Shown in pieces: positions 45,356-54,170 of a stretch of DNA of 64,000 nucleotides. Source of the DNA: Culex pipiens pallens. Lineage: Eukaryota > Arthropoda > Insecta > Diptera > Culicidae. The translations under genes were made by a program, and so were the position numbers. Location: positions 133,142,416-133,206,415 of the forward strand of contig NC_068938.1 in the NCBI RefSeq assembly GCF_016801865.2, read 5' to 3'. Position 1 is the stretch's first letter, and the number at the start of each line of letters is the position of its first letter. Below the pieces are notes generated by a model that worked only from the letters and a program-made list of their open reading frames with translations, searched no databases and had not been told where the DNA came from.

Positions 45356-47942
45356 AAAAATAGAAATTTAAAATTTATATATTTTTTAATTTTTGGAATC
45401 TTCAAATCAAAAATCAAATTATTCGCTCTACAGCATTGCCTTGGCGTTCTCGATTGCGAGATTCCTACTCGAAACAAGGTGTCCGAAGGCTTGATTGTTG
45501 AGGCAATTGCAAACCTCTTTTTACACCTTAGCTTCCAACTACCCCGGGATTCGAACTGACGACCTTTGGATTGTTAGTCCAACTGCCTACCAGCGAATCC
45601 ACCGAGGCAGGACCCAGGGAGACGACTCCTACACCTGGACTGAGCTAACGACCTAACCTTTTTTTTAGGTTAGACCGGGGCCAACATTTACTTCCCCGTC
45701 CGACGGAAGGCGTGATCAGACAAATCTCGTCTCGAAAAATGCCACCGGGACCGTCTGGAATCGAACCCAGGCCGACTGGGTGAGAGGCAATCACGCTTAC
45801 CCCTACACCACGGCCCCGGATTTTGGAATCTTGCATTTTCCAATTTTTTAAATTTTAGGCTTTTAGTTTTAAAAACTATAAATTGGAAATAAATCAAACT
45901 GTCCAAAAAAACTACTTACACTTATTCCATACGTTGTATTCGAAACCACCAGTCGCAACCCTGCCAAATCGGCCGCGTACAGATACTCGTTCAGGTGATC
46001 CTTGAACAGCTGCACGAACAGATGCGTCAGGTTGCAGTTCAGCGGATCGGAGTACACGATCGGCGAGCAAAAGTCCAGATTCATCAACGTTTTGGGCTTC
46101 AAAAACTCGACGTCCTGCTTGAACCAAACACGGATCATCGGCGTATTGTGGATGATTACGGGCGTGCTCTGGATGTCCGCATCCACCGGAACCAGCTCGA
46201 AGTCCGTCGGGATGAAGGGGTTGCGCTCGGGCAGGTGCAGATTAGCGTTAAGATCCGGTTTGGCCCACTCTTCGAGCACGTTCTTCGGAATGGCCTCGCT
46301 CGAGTACTTGGTGCCGTACCATTCCTCTTCCTGATTTGTGACGCTTTCACACTTTTGACCTACGACGGTGATGCGCGCGTTCTGTGGGAAGAACTTGTTC
46401 CACAACTCCTCGATCAGCTCCGGACGCCACTCGGAAATGAGATACGGTGCGGCGAGGACCTCCTCCAGCGGATAGCTCTGCATGGAGTGGACCACGTTGG
46501 AAACCAAGGAGAGTGGATTCTCTTTGTCTTTGAAGCGGAACTGCATCTCACACAGGTCGCAGTACTCTTCAAAGATCCACTTTTGGGGACCTTCCGTCTT
46601 GAGCATGTGAATGTACTGGAAAATGATCTTTACGATGTCGTCGACGTGGTCGAATCCGTCCTGAGTCAGGTCTACCATCACTTCGAAGAATCCAAACCCG
46701 CGTCCGATTGTGCTGTAGCCGCCGACCAGGTTGTTGCACCAACCTTTCGCCTTCAGCTCCGACAGAATACTTCCGGCTCCTTCGTGGCCAATCAGATGAC
46801 TGACGTAGTGCTCCGGTCCGGCCTTGTAGTACCGTTCCAGATCCTCCGTTTGGAAGGTGATTGTCAGCGAGCGCGTGTCCTTGACCGGAACCACCGTCGT
46901 CTTCGTGGCCAAATGCTCCTCCTTAAAGGGAAGGTCCTTCCAGCAAGGGGACGTCACGTTCTTGTTCTCAATATCCGAAAACATCGACACCACCATCGAC
47001 TCCAGCTCGTCCAGAGATTCCTTCCCGAATACCGCCAAACTCATGATATTCGCCGAGTACCACTTCGAGTGGAACTTCATCAGCTCTTCCCGGATGTTAA
47101 TCTTGCTCAGCTTTGGATCCTCCAGCAGCGTCTTCTTGCTACCCGTTCCAAACTTATTGTACGGATGTTTCGGATCGCACAACGACTTGTTGACCTGCCG
47201 TATCCGCCAAACGTCCATCGAGAGATTCTTCTCATGCTCCGAATGTACCGCATTAATCTCCCTCTCCGTGGCCGACTCCGTAAACAACGGCGCAATGAAA
47301 AACTGCGAAAACCGGTCCAACGCCTCCTGCAGCTTCTCCGGAACCACATCGAAGTAATACTTGGTCGTGTCGGCATAAGTGGCGGCATTCGAGCTACCTC
47401 CGTTCTCGGACAAAAATGCCATATAATCGTTTTCGTTAATGTACTTTTTCGTTCCAAGAAACAGCATGTGCTCGCAAAAGTGCGCCAACCCCGGAATCTC
47501 ATCCGGATCGCTCAAGTGGCCAACCTCAACCGCCAACGCAGCCGCAGACTTGTCCGTGGTCGGATCCGAAATCAGCAGCACCTTCAACCCGTTGCTCAAC
47601 CTCAACCCCCGATAGAGGCGATTGTCCTGTTGGGATTTTACGATGTCATCGAACCGTGTCAGCTTGTCCGCCCCAACCGTGACCGGAGCCGTCGTGGCAA
47701 TCTTCGGCAGCGAGGCAGCGTTCATCGTGGCGGAACTTCCGGACTTGTTACTCGCTCTACCAGCGGCACTACTATGAACGAATCTGTTCGACAGACGGAC
47801 GGTGATCAAACTCCTTAAATTGAATAAATTTAGTCAATTGGGATTAATTTATTAAAAGAAATTGTCGTCACCTTGATGCGCGTAGTGAATTTCTTCCCTC
47901 AAGCACGGTCCATGAGACGCGATGGAGCAGTTGTTGATACAT
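34831..47942 (-). CDS. Ide: Insulin-degrading enzyme (insulysin, M16 metallopeptidase), complete
   Basis: Seven coding exons on the minus strand, 47942-47872, 47813-45920, 38048-37817, 37694-37488, 37430-37138, 37076-36867 and 35079-34831, join in frame at canonical sites to give 1051 residues (human IDE has 1019). IDE cleaves insulin, amyloid-beta and other short peptides inside a closed chamber. The inverted zinc motif HFCEH is at residues 135-139 and the third zinc ligand is the Glu of NAVHSEHEKN near 216. C-terminal landmarks include GYSHKQHILL, ISEPCYNQLRTKEQLGYIVF-like wording and YPMVQPYID. The N-terminus from the upstream ATG (MYQQLLHRVSW...SLRASRSLITVRLSN) is basic and free of acid apart from one Glu, like a mitochondrial presequence; MNAAS is an alternative cytosolic start at about residue 54. 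The protein ends CKL, a PTS1-type peroxisomal signal (human IDE ends AKL). The 7.9-kb second intron holds a retrotransposon in the opposite sense. Confidence 0.95.
35285..36424. repeat. Octamer tandem repeat (GAATTTTA)n, about 1.14 kb
   Basis: About 140 copies of an 8-base unit, nearly perfect in the centre, with variant copies (AATTTCAG, AATTTATTG, AATTTTAAA) at the edges. It lies in the last intron of IDE (36866-35080). Confidence 0.95.
36425..36866. other. Remainder of IDE intron 6
   Basis: AT-rich; it runs from the octamer array to the donor at 36866. Nothing recognised. Confidence 0.4.
38049..39821. other. IDE intron 2, distal part, no gene seen
   Basis: It contains a run of 18 G at about 39219-39236 and (CAAA)n-like words at 38628-38650. 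Short open frames lack any family motif. Confidence 0.4.
39822..40024 (+). mobile_element. tRNA-Val-like SINE head with inverted second arm
   Basis: Positions 39825-39897 resemble tRNA-Val(CAC): GGTTCCGTGGCTTAATGGTT, an anticodon arm with CCTCACA, and CGGTACC closing the acceptor stem. About 60 bp later comes an inverted T-arm-like GTGGGATTCGAACTG. This repeats the head-linker-inverted-arm layout of the tRNA-Thr elements at 7367 and 18989, with a different tRNA. It lies directly upstream of the non-LTR retrotransposon. Confidence 0.55.
40237..41571 (+). CDS. Retrotransposon ORF1 (gag-like, zinc fingers)
   Basis: The frame from ATG 40237 gives 444 residues to TAG 41569-41571. The N-terminus has a PHD-like Cys/His cluster (CTVC, CFGSCG, HLNCCG, CHGC). 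A long charged coiled-coil region follows at about residues 80-150 (KNMEKIKNDIDEKLQKMEEN), then a basic linker and near the C-terminus CCHC-type knuckles (CFKCCNYGHKSTEC, CAKCTGQHRTAEC). Such proteins bind the element RNA. An N-terminal PHD-like finger is found in ORF1 of some CR1-group elements. The stop is in frame with ORF2 and followed by CAA CCA; see the regulatory entry. Confidence 0.85.
   Translation: MSLAVPCTVCSKAIKEEQEKVMCFGSCGKITHLNCCGEVDKHGFKAISTNIGIKYLCHGCRKTQTSYNCVLEKCNEIMKNMEKIKNDIDEKLQKMEENIAEKIKSDMSNMFAKMCEDQNKSEEKRMEAFKNQINQWSEEKKGKTVDAASGRILRSQTKNGKNADSEQSDQLAAKNKPLFTTVVKNGEKTINETPKKKTDSVIIVKPKADQTTRETKQELRSQIDRTTNNISLVREGNGGSVILGVKQADQVESVIKSVQEKFGEKYEVSVPKPKKPRLKIVGVEDELSESELKESLVDQNELLEEMELKLITKYQRENAAGYISYTYVLEVDATSHEIMLEAERVNLGWERCRVIECFGIIRCFKCCNYGHKSTECKGNEVCAKCTGQHRTAECTSERAKCINCERMNKSRKLNLSIDHFAFSHECAIYKRLVARKRQQIEHDQ
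41569..41577 (+). promoter_or_regulatory. Candidate stop-codon readthrough site, UAG CAA CCA
   Basis: ORF1 ends at TAG 41569-41571. The next codons are CAA CCA, which fit the CAR-YYA hexanucleotide known to make UAG leaky in tobacco mosaic virus and related cases. The frame stays open from here to the ORF2 stop at 44379, and ORF2 has no ATG before 41713. That ATG lies beyond the conserved TETH endonuclease motif. A mutated CAG codon is the simple alternative. Confidence 0.55.
41572..44379 (+). CDS. Retrotransposon ORF2: AP-like endonuclease and reverse transcriptase
   Basis: The frame is open without a stop directly after the ORF1 UAG and continues to TGA 44377-44379, about 935 codons. The endonuclease comes first: ICLNCGGLS, LALITETHV, GDFNMDW and SDHETL mark the exonuclease-endonuclease-phosphatase fold. 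Reverse transcriptase follows: FRPINMLPIYEK, SGYRRNHSCETAL, VFLDLKRAFETI, GVPQGSVLGPILF, FADDTVIF (catalytic Asp pair), and WLKHKKLKLNVSKTK. The C-terminal region (CNRRTPRRVMLETLQWLSVRQR) is typical of the CR1/L2/Rex group; there is no RNase H. All catalytic motifs look intact, so the copy may be young. Its lack of an early ATG implies expression by readthrough or another non-standard start. Confidence 0.9.
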   Translation, partial: QPVPSGRYPVICLNCGGLSANFVEVKLLIESVKPKLALITETHVIREMESDQFNIRGYTQLNCYSSSRHTGGVLIYVHSSVGYSSLINSQKGKNWLLAIEVRKGMKPGRFGVVYHSPSESDSVFLNILEDEWLEEFLDLSKQNILAGDFNMDWSNATDSQNLKLVTEAVGLKQHVNQYTRIARSSQTMIDLVFSNCDINVCVVNDFKISDHETLCLSFPNETDACEETVVKIKCWKNYSRGALLSLLRGKMAAVRSAENIHEQANCLVQVIRQCVGMLVVVKFVKTRKSNKWYTVELMEMKRRRDKRYQHYLEGKCEWTSYKVIRNEYSCALRREKKVFIQRSIEQNKNNTKELWRILKRLIKPEQAPSNCVNFDGTDIREESQIADKFNSYFVDSIEEISSSIEDVAEPSALNGSFTEAELKCFSTITLEKLRSVVLSLETKSGSDEISSRVLKDSFDVVGEFLLEVINSSLASGVMPGSWKESVIVPIEKVPGTTKSTEFRPINMLPIYEKTLELIVKEQLLNYITSNNLLVPEQSGYRRNHSCETALNLILAKWKDELEKKSKVIAVFLDLKRAFETISREKLIKVLAKYGLKEKTLEWFSSYLETRSQKTKFNSVISSPLETKFGVPQGSVLGPILFILYINDLKRVLKYCDINLFADDTVIFISSDNAFAAIQKLNCDLCNLSNWLKHKKLKLNVSKTKCMIIANKAVNDHWNDVNISGEVVERVTEIKYLGVLIDDKLSFKQHIDHIVKKIAKKFGVLCRLSKELSQWSLIFLYKALISPHFDFCPSIVYLANEQQMNRLQKLQNKVMRLILKCNRRTPRRVMLETLQWLSVRQRVTFLTLMLVHKIAKGQAPEYLNERIKRGRDIHSHRTRFADEIRTASFLLASSQNSLYYKGIKLYNNLPSEVKNEDNFNVFKRHCLCFVKNNVNL
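44384..44674 (+). repeat. 112-bp direct duplication in the retrotransposon 3' region
   Basis: 44384-44495 and 44563-44674 are nearly identical (CACGTGTGTTAAATCCCTAG ... GTCTCTGGGCC), spaced 179 bp apart. They lie just after the ORF2 stop and may be part of the RNA structure recognised by the element. Confidence 0.9.
45060..45350 (+). mobile_element. SINE-like element with A47 tail
   Basis: It contains ACGCGCTGATCCC and GTTCAGGCGGGGCCG, related to the body at 16398-16560, and ends in 47 A residues at 45304-45350. The head, if present, lies before 45060 and was not resolved. Confidence 0.55.
45365..45655 (-). mobile_element. tRNA-derived SINE
   Basis: On the minus strand a tRNA-like head (GGATTCGCTGGTAGGCAGTT, with B box GTTCGAATCCC) is followed by a body ending GGCAATGCTGTAGAGCGAAT and an AT-rich tail. 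Confidence 0.75.
45660..45820 (-). mobile_element. tRNA-Glu-like SINE
   Basis: The minus strand starts CCGGGGCCGTGGTGTAGGGG. It has a CTCTCACC anticodon region as in tRNA-Glu(CTC), a B box GGGTTCGATTCC and a closing GGTCCCGG that pairs with the start. The body includes GGGGAAGTAAATGTTGG, the same conserved word as in the SINE at 1026, and ends in a short A run. Confidence 0.8.
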
Positions 47943-48324
47943 GAAACGGAACTAGACGAACCGAAGCAAAACTTGCAGTAATGGAAACAAACTAAAAAAA
48001 AGTTGATTTTAAGATTGTTCAAAGCTTTGATTTAGGGGAAAATTTCTAGTAAAAGTTTAGGCAATCAATCGAATCCACCAGCAGCAGCAGGATGGAAAAA
48101 AAAGTTATGATTATGTGTCAAAACACGCGACGTCGCTGTCAGCGTGACATTTTAACTGTTTGTTATTATTGACGCAGTGTTGCCAGTACTTCAAGCTCGA
48201 GCGGTCGACATTCGCTAATAAGAGCTATATGTCGGTTGGATGTTGGACTGACACTGGCTCGGATTCAGCAAAACAAAATTAAAGCAAAACAATCGATAAT
48301 CCCGGACCCGCTGGGTAGTGGTAA
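47943..48324 (-). promoter_or_regulatory. IDE upstream region
   Basis: About 380 bp lie between the IDE start codon and the neighbouring transposon end. The promoter is presumably here; no TATA box or clear initiator stands out. It includes an AGCAGCAGCAGG run at about 48080. Confidence 0.4.
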
Positions 48325-51116
48325 CCCTGACTGAAAAGTCCGTCGGACGTCCGTCGTTTGTCGTCCGTGCAATTGTACGACGTCACACGACAATGTCGTG
48401 CGACATTCGCACGAATGTCATACGTTTTTGCACCAAAATGTCGTATTTGTCGTGCGATCGATCATCGAAATTGTTCGACATTGTCGTACGACATTCAACC
48501 GACGTCGCACGGTTTTGTTATTTAGGTTGTCGTGCGTTTGTCGTGTGCTTTTATCAGGTTTTAGGTTATGTTGAAGTTAAAAAATAGATATTTGTTTATT
48601 TTTAATTTGTTTTATTTTTAATGTAATTTGCACTTTTCCCCGGAGTAAAAAATCAATTAATTCATTATACTTGTTGTGTCGCGGATCTTCACGTACATCT
48701 TGGTGTCGTCTTCCGGTTGGTCTTCCAGTTCTCCTCGTTGCTCGGCAGGAATTCGTCAGTCATCTTCTCGAGCGCCGTTGCGAGTCGCTTCTTCCGATGC
48801 AGGCGGGGCAGCATCTTGGTCAAGATGGACTGTTGCTCCTCGTTGCTGCCGCAGATGCTGATCAAAGTTGGACTTGGAAACGGCCCTGGTCTGTTTTATG
48901 TCCGATGGACTGATGGCCACTGAAGTAACGGATAACGTGGGTTTACGCACTTTGCAAGACTTTCGGCAGGATCAGATAGGAATATTTTCGAATGTCTGAA
49001 ATAAGATAGGGTGATTCCGTTTAACCATTCATATTTAGAGGTTTTTGCTTACAGGAAAATACAAGATTTTAAAATTACAAGGTAAAAAATACCCTAGAAA
49101 ATACCCAATTTTATTTAAAATTAATCGAATAAAAGATTCTAGAAATAAGTATTTTTAAATCATAGAATTTTAGAATGCTGAAGATTTCAAATATTTTAAT
49201 TGTATAAATTTAGAAATATGCAGCCATTTAAAAAAATAATTTGACGATTTTATAATTTAACAATTTCATAATTTATCAATTCAATAAATTAACAACTTGA
49301 AAAATCAAGAATTAAATTAATCAAAAATTTCATAATTAACATAGTTTCTAATTTTTATTAATATTATAATTTCATAATTATACAACACAACAATTTTATT
49401 ATTTGACAATTCAAGAATTTCATAATTAAGGAATTTCATAGTAAACATTATTTTAAATTTCAAGAATTTGATAATTTAAAAATTTTATAATTTTATGATT
49501 TTATAAATTTAAAATTTTATAATTATAAAATCATAAAATTATAAAATTCCACAATTTTAAAATTATTAAATTACAAAAATTTTAAAATTATTAAATTACA
49601 AAAATTATAAATTTTTAAATAACATAATAATTTATAATTTTATAATTTTATAATTTTATAATTTTATAATTTTATAATTTAATAATTTTATAATTTTATA
49701 ATTTTATAATTTTATAATTTTATAATTTTATAATTTTATAATTTTATAATTTTATAATTTTATAATTTTATAATTTTATAATTTTATAATTTTATAATTT
49801 TATAATTTTATAATTTTATAATTTTATAATTTTATAATTTTATAATTTTATCATTTTATAATTTTATAATTTTATAATTTTATAATTTTATAATTTTATA
49901 ATTTTATAATTTTATAATTTTATAATTTTATAATTTTATAATTTTATAATTTTATAGTTTTATAATTTTATAATTTTATAATTTTATAATTTTATAATTT
50001 TATAATTTTATAATTTTATAATTTTATAATTTTATAATTTTATAATTTTATAATTTTATAATTTTATAATTTTATAATTTTATAATTTTATAATTTTATA
50101 ATTTTATAATTTAGTAATTAATAAATTTTATAATTCAGAAATTTTGAAAAAAAAATTAAAAACAGCAGAAGTCTTAAAATTTTAAAACGTGTTAGAAATG
50201 TGATTTTTTTTGGATTTTATATTTTTTTAAATCATAGATTTTTTAAAATTTTATAAATTCTAGAAATTAAAAAAAATATAAATTTGAAAAACTTCAATTT
50301 GATTTATGTTTATTTTTTTCAGATATTTTTTTTAATTTTTGAATTTTGTTATTTTTGAATTATATTTTTTGTAGTTTTTTTTTTTATTTTTGAGCTTATG
50401 AATTTATAAATATTTTTTTTTTAATTCTGAATGTCTGTTTTTTTATTATTTCAAAACTCACCATTGATAATAACTTCTGGCGAATCAGAAACGCCACCGG
50501 GAGCGTATTATTCCGTCCTCCTCCGCCTTTTCATTCACCCAGAACAGTGAACAACTCTCTGGGAATTGGAAGTTCCGTTTCCTTATTTATGTTCCCTTGA
50601 CCAGAACTTGGTATTTAATCCTTTTTCTCTTTTGGGAATGCACCGCAACCTCCCGTGGAAAATAAAACATCCGCTTCCTCGACCGCAGATTGGTTCCTTC
50701 CCATCCCGTCTTCCGGCATGGCCGCCGGGTTATCTCTATTTCCCATCCTCCTTCGCCTCCACCACCACGATAACCGAAATCAGGAAACCTGGAACAAATG
50801 ACACTATGATTCGGCCGCTGAATCTTTCCAGCAGAAAAAATAACACAACTCACCTATCAACCGGCCAAAATCCTTGCGAAGCTCAACAGCAATCATGTTC
50901 AAACAAGTCCAACTGAAGAGAACTGTCAAACTCTTGCGTCGACGAAAATCGTGACGTCAAATTGAAGGAAAATCGATAGAAAAAACAATGTCGGGCATGT
51001 CGAGTGTTTGTCGTACGTTTGTCGTCTTTTCGACCAATCGATATCGAAACGGTAAAATCAAAACCGTGCGACAACTCGTACGACGTGCGACATTTTTCAA
51101 ACAGGGATGTTGTAAA
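48325..51116. mobile_element. Probable 2.8-kb TIR element with TGTCGTRCGACA subterminal repeats
   Basis: CCCTGACTGAAAAGTC at 48325 and CATTTTTCAAACAGGG ending at 51116 are imperfect inverted ends (13 of 16). Both subterminal zones (48345-48560 and 50990-51105) are dense in TGTCGT, CGACAT and the palindrome TGTCGTACGACA. The interior holds a small open minus-strand stretch at about 48670-48950 (LTKMLPRLHRKKRLATALEK, DEFLPSNEENWK) of unknown nature and the octamer array. No target duplication was confirmed. Confidence 0.5.
49620..50112. repeat. Octamer tandem repeat (ATAATTTT)n, about 0.5 kb
   Basis: About 60 nearly perfect copies of an 8-base unit. It differs by one base from the (GAATTTTA)n array in IDE. 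It is surrounded by degenerate AT-rich copies from about 49240. Confidence 0.95.
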
Positions 51117-51443
51117 GCGAATTTGAATCGATAACGTGAGCTCAACATGGAAATTCTGTCCAACTTTTGAGAAGTTAACCACACTTTTTCGGAACTCCAA
51201 AAATCATGATTATTACCATTCGACATGTCGACACACGCTGCAGCGCGACAACATCCAATGATTGGATTGGAATTATTCCAATCTGGGGCAGTCGACAAAG
51301 CGATACAATGTCGACTTGCGTCATCATCCGTCAAACACAAGTAAATAAAAACAAACCGATTTCAAAAAGTTGCAAAGTTTTGTCGTTCGTTCTGCGCTGT
51401 GTTCTCCACTTTACTCCGCTAGAATCGAAGGAATCGATTCAAA

Positions 51444-52942
51444 ATGTCCCGCAAATCCGTTGGGCCCAACGCCCAGCCGCTGTTCGTACTGGAGGAGTCC
51501 TTCTACCCAGACACTTGGCAAAACGACTCCCGGATGGGCGTGCTGCTGTCGGAGTTCCGCGTGCGCTCGATCAACCCGGAAAATTATGACTCGAAGATGA
51601 AATTCTGGAAGGAGATGATCCGGAATTACTGCGAGCACAAGGGCTGCGGCGCGGTTTCGATCGTGGAGCTAAAGCGGGTCTTCAAGCGCAAGGGCACGAT
51701 TCCGTACTGCCTGCAGACCGTGTTCGCGGACATGCTGCGCGAGGGTCAGCTGGTTGGGAGGGGCGACTTCCAACGGCCGGTGCAGGACAGTTGGGGTGGC
51801 TGGGCGGTGGACCTGCTGGTTAAGCGGCCGCTGGGCTGGGGGTTCGGGAAGGTTAAGGAGAAGATCGTTGGGGGTGGGGTGGACGAGGGGGCGGAGTTTG
51901 TGTGCACGGAGGTGGTCATGGTAGGGAGTTGGCACTGACATTGATTATTGGAATTTGATTGAATTTTCATTTACAGGGTCAATCGGTTGCACTGGAGAAA
52001 TTGATTCAAAAGGAAAGCAAATTCAACGTCCTCCTGTCGATGGAAGGGTTGAAGGATCTAGTCAAAGATTCGGGTTTCACGGATGATGGCTTGGAACTTG
52101 TTCTGCATCACATGACCTGCCAGCAACGTGTGTACACGGAGAAACTCCCCGACGAAGGACTCGACCATAAGAGGGTTCTTCTCAAGTTCGCTGCACCCGG
52201 AGCCAAAGCCCAACCGATTACCGACATCGAGCGATCGATCTACAATCTGGAGCAAACCGAGCAAAATCTGCTCAAGATGATCGACAAACTGGAGCAGGAC
52301 GTTTCCGGCGCTTTGCTGCTGGTCAAGCAGAACATTGCCCAAGGAAAGAAACAGGTGGCCAAGTCAAACCTCAAGAAGAAGCACCTGCTCGAGAAGAACC
52401 TGGAGAAAAAGATGAACGTCCTGGACAATGTGCAGACGATGCTGTCGAGGATTCACGATACGCAGACCGATCGCAACGTGATCGAAGCGTACAAGATTGG
52501 TTCGAACGCGCTCAAGAACGCCTTTGCCAACTCCGGTATCACGCTGGACACGGTCGATGACACGCTGGCCGAAATGAAGGAGATCATGGAGCAGCAGGAC
52601 GAAATGCAGACGATGATCAGCACGCCGCAAACCGACATCGACGACCTGGAGCTGGAACAGGAGCTGTCCGACCTGATCGACATGAAGCTAGCGGAGAACC
52701 ACATTGCCGTTCAACCAGTCCAACCAGCGAACGACGTCACGCCGGTCCTCCCGTCCGTCCAGCAAGAACCCAAAACAAGCCCCACGGTCAGTGCTGGTCC
52801 CGCAACGATGGCCCAGCTGAACGATTTTGACAAAGAGATCGAGAAACGGCTGGCGGCACTCAAGACGGATGCGCCGGTGCACGATCTGTCCTTGCTGGGT
52901 GGAACTTCGTTTGTGAATCCGGAGGATGCGACCGTGCACTGA
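51444..52942 (+). CDS. Chmp7: Charged multivesicular body protein 7 (ESCRT-III/Snf7 family), complete
   Basis: Exons 51444-51920 and 51977-52942 (GTAGGG donor, TTTACAG acceptor) give 480 residues; human CHMP7 has 453. The start context is CAAAATG. CHMP7 recruits ESCRT-III to the inner nuclear membrane to seal the nuclear envelope after mitosis. The N-terminal half has two winged-helix-like regions (SKMKFWKEMIRNYCEHKGC, FKRKGTIPYCLQTVF; then LEKLIQKESKFNVLLSMEGL) that in the family bind membrane and LEM2. The C-terminal half is a Snf7 helical domain (IERSIYNLEQTEQNLLKMID, KKHLLEKNLEKKMNVLDNVQ) and acidic helices (LELEQELSDLI). It is divergent from IDE, with the 48325-51116 element between them. 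Confidence 0.95.
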
Positions 52943-53046
52943 AGAGGGATCGCGGACCAGCGCGAAAGTGCCTTGCCAAATGATAACTCTCTTATGTATA
53001 TGTTATTTGCTGCTTACACTGGAATTATCTGTACTAAACATTATAA

Positions 53047-53052
53047 AATAAA
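53047..53052 (+). terminator. Polyadenylation signal of CHMP7
   Basis: AATAAA about 105 bases after the CHMP7 stop codon. Confidence 0.75.
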
Positions 53053-53207
53053 ACGTTTACATATTAACCACAACCCTAAAAATGAAGCATATTTGACAAA
53101 ATTTGTGAGAAATTCCTAGAAATCGACGCAAAACGGGGTAGTTATTCGGCTCGAGGTCCATCTGCACAACATTCAACTTATCTGAACTCAAAAACTCAGA
53201 CTAGATC

Positions 53208-53366
53208 TCTGGAGTTTTTTTTTTTGAAAAGGACCAATAAACCAAATTTCCAGTTTTTGCTTTTTGGGTGTTTTTTGATACCCTTGACTCAAGGCGGTTT
53301 CAAAAACACCCAAAAAGCAAAAACTGGAAATTTGGTTTATTGGTCCTTTTAAAAAAAAACTCCAGA
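53208..53366. repeat. Short foldback, stem of about 70 bp
   Basis: CTGGAGTTTTTTTT at the left is mirrored by AAAAAAAAACTCCAG at the right. Between them GGACCAATAAACCAAATTTC and its complement continue the stem. It is a small MITE-like palindrome between CHMP7 and TCERG1. Confidence 0.8.
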
Positions 53367-53759
53367 TCTTGCCAAGTCATATAACAGCCAAAAATCTAAA
53401 TGTGGTTGAATTTGTTAATCTGGTTGTCAAGGGTCATTCCATTGTTCGTTCTCTAAATTCGGTATCGGGGCGATGTTGGTGTTGTCATCTATGAAAAGGG
53501 CGCATACGCATTTTGACAGCTTAAACTATTTTGCAAATTCCTAGACAACAGGTAACTATTTAACAAAACCCGCAGCTGACAAAGGTAGCTAGAGAGGCCA
53601 GCTATCGAGAAATTGAAAAATGCAACATGGAGTTAAACTTTCTGACAAGCTTCTGTAAAGTTTGCCATGACAGCTGCGAAAGTTCTATGTTAACGGCTCA
53701 CATCTCTTTTAAAAAATGTTCAATGTGTCCTCCCCCTCGACAAAAACTAACCCCACAAA

Positions 53760-53883
53760 TAGAGCTTTATGACGTTTCGCGTACACACACTAGCGCACCA
53801 TTTGATTTTGCTGGCCGGACAAAATTTAACCTCAATCTTTTTCGTGTACGTACACGCAATACATGCGCACGTAGATAACTCTA
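53760..53883. mobile_element. 124-bp MITE, diverged copy (TAGAGNTNTNTA ends)
   Basis: It ends TAGATAACTCTA and carries the internal words CATTTGATTTTGCTGGC and ACACGCAATACATGCGCACG. It lies directly head-to-tail with the next copy. Confidence 0.7.
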
Positions 53884-54008
53884 TAGAGTTATCTAAGCCC
53901 GATCTCACGCACACTAGCCTACCATTTGTTTTTGCTGGCGGGTACAAATTTTAACCTAAAAACCCTTCGTGTATGAACACGCAATACATGCGCACGTAGA
54001 TAACTCTA
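53884..54008. mobile_element. 125-bp MITE with TAGAGTTATCTA ends
   Basis: The inverted ends are TAGAGTTATCTA and TAGATAACTCTA. The interior is as in the preceding copy and in that at 63268-63392, which has the same length. Confidence 0.8.
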
Positions 54009-54105
54009 TTGGCATTTCTGGCATCACTGGTCAAGCAAAAATTCACCACCTGGGTCCACCCAGAGCAAAATCATTTGTTTTGACAGCGTTCATTTTCAAG
54101 TTTGG

Positions 54106-54110
54106 TCAGT
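54106..54110 (+). promoter_or_regulatory. Putative initiator (TCAGT) of TCERG1
   Basis: TCAGT matches the arthropod initiator and lies 61 bases before the start codon, after a MITE pair. No TATA box is evident. The start site is inferred only. Confidence 0.45.
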
Positions 54111-54170
54111 GAGAGGCAAAAGTTTGGTAAAAAACCGTGAAATTTCCCCACATTTCCGGCCAAAACTCCG

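Noticed and set aside
45995..47818. A 607-codon plus-strand frame
   Set aside because: It is antisense to the long IDE exon, which has the catalytic motifs and correct splicing; the plus frame has no recognisable domain.
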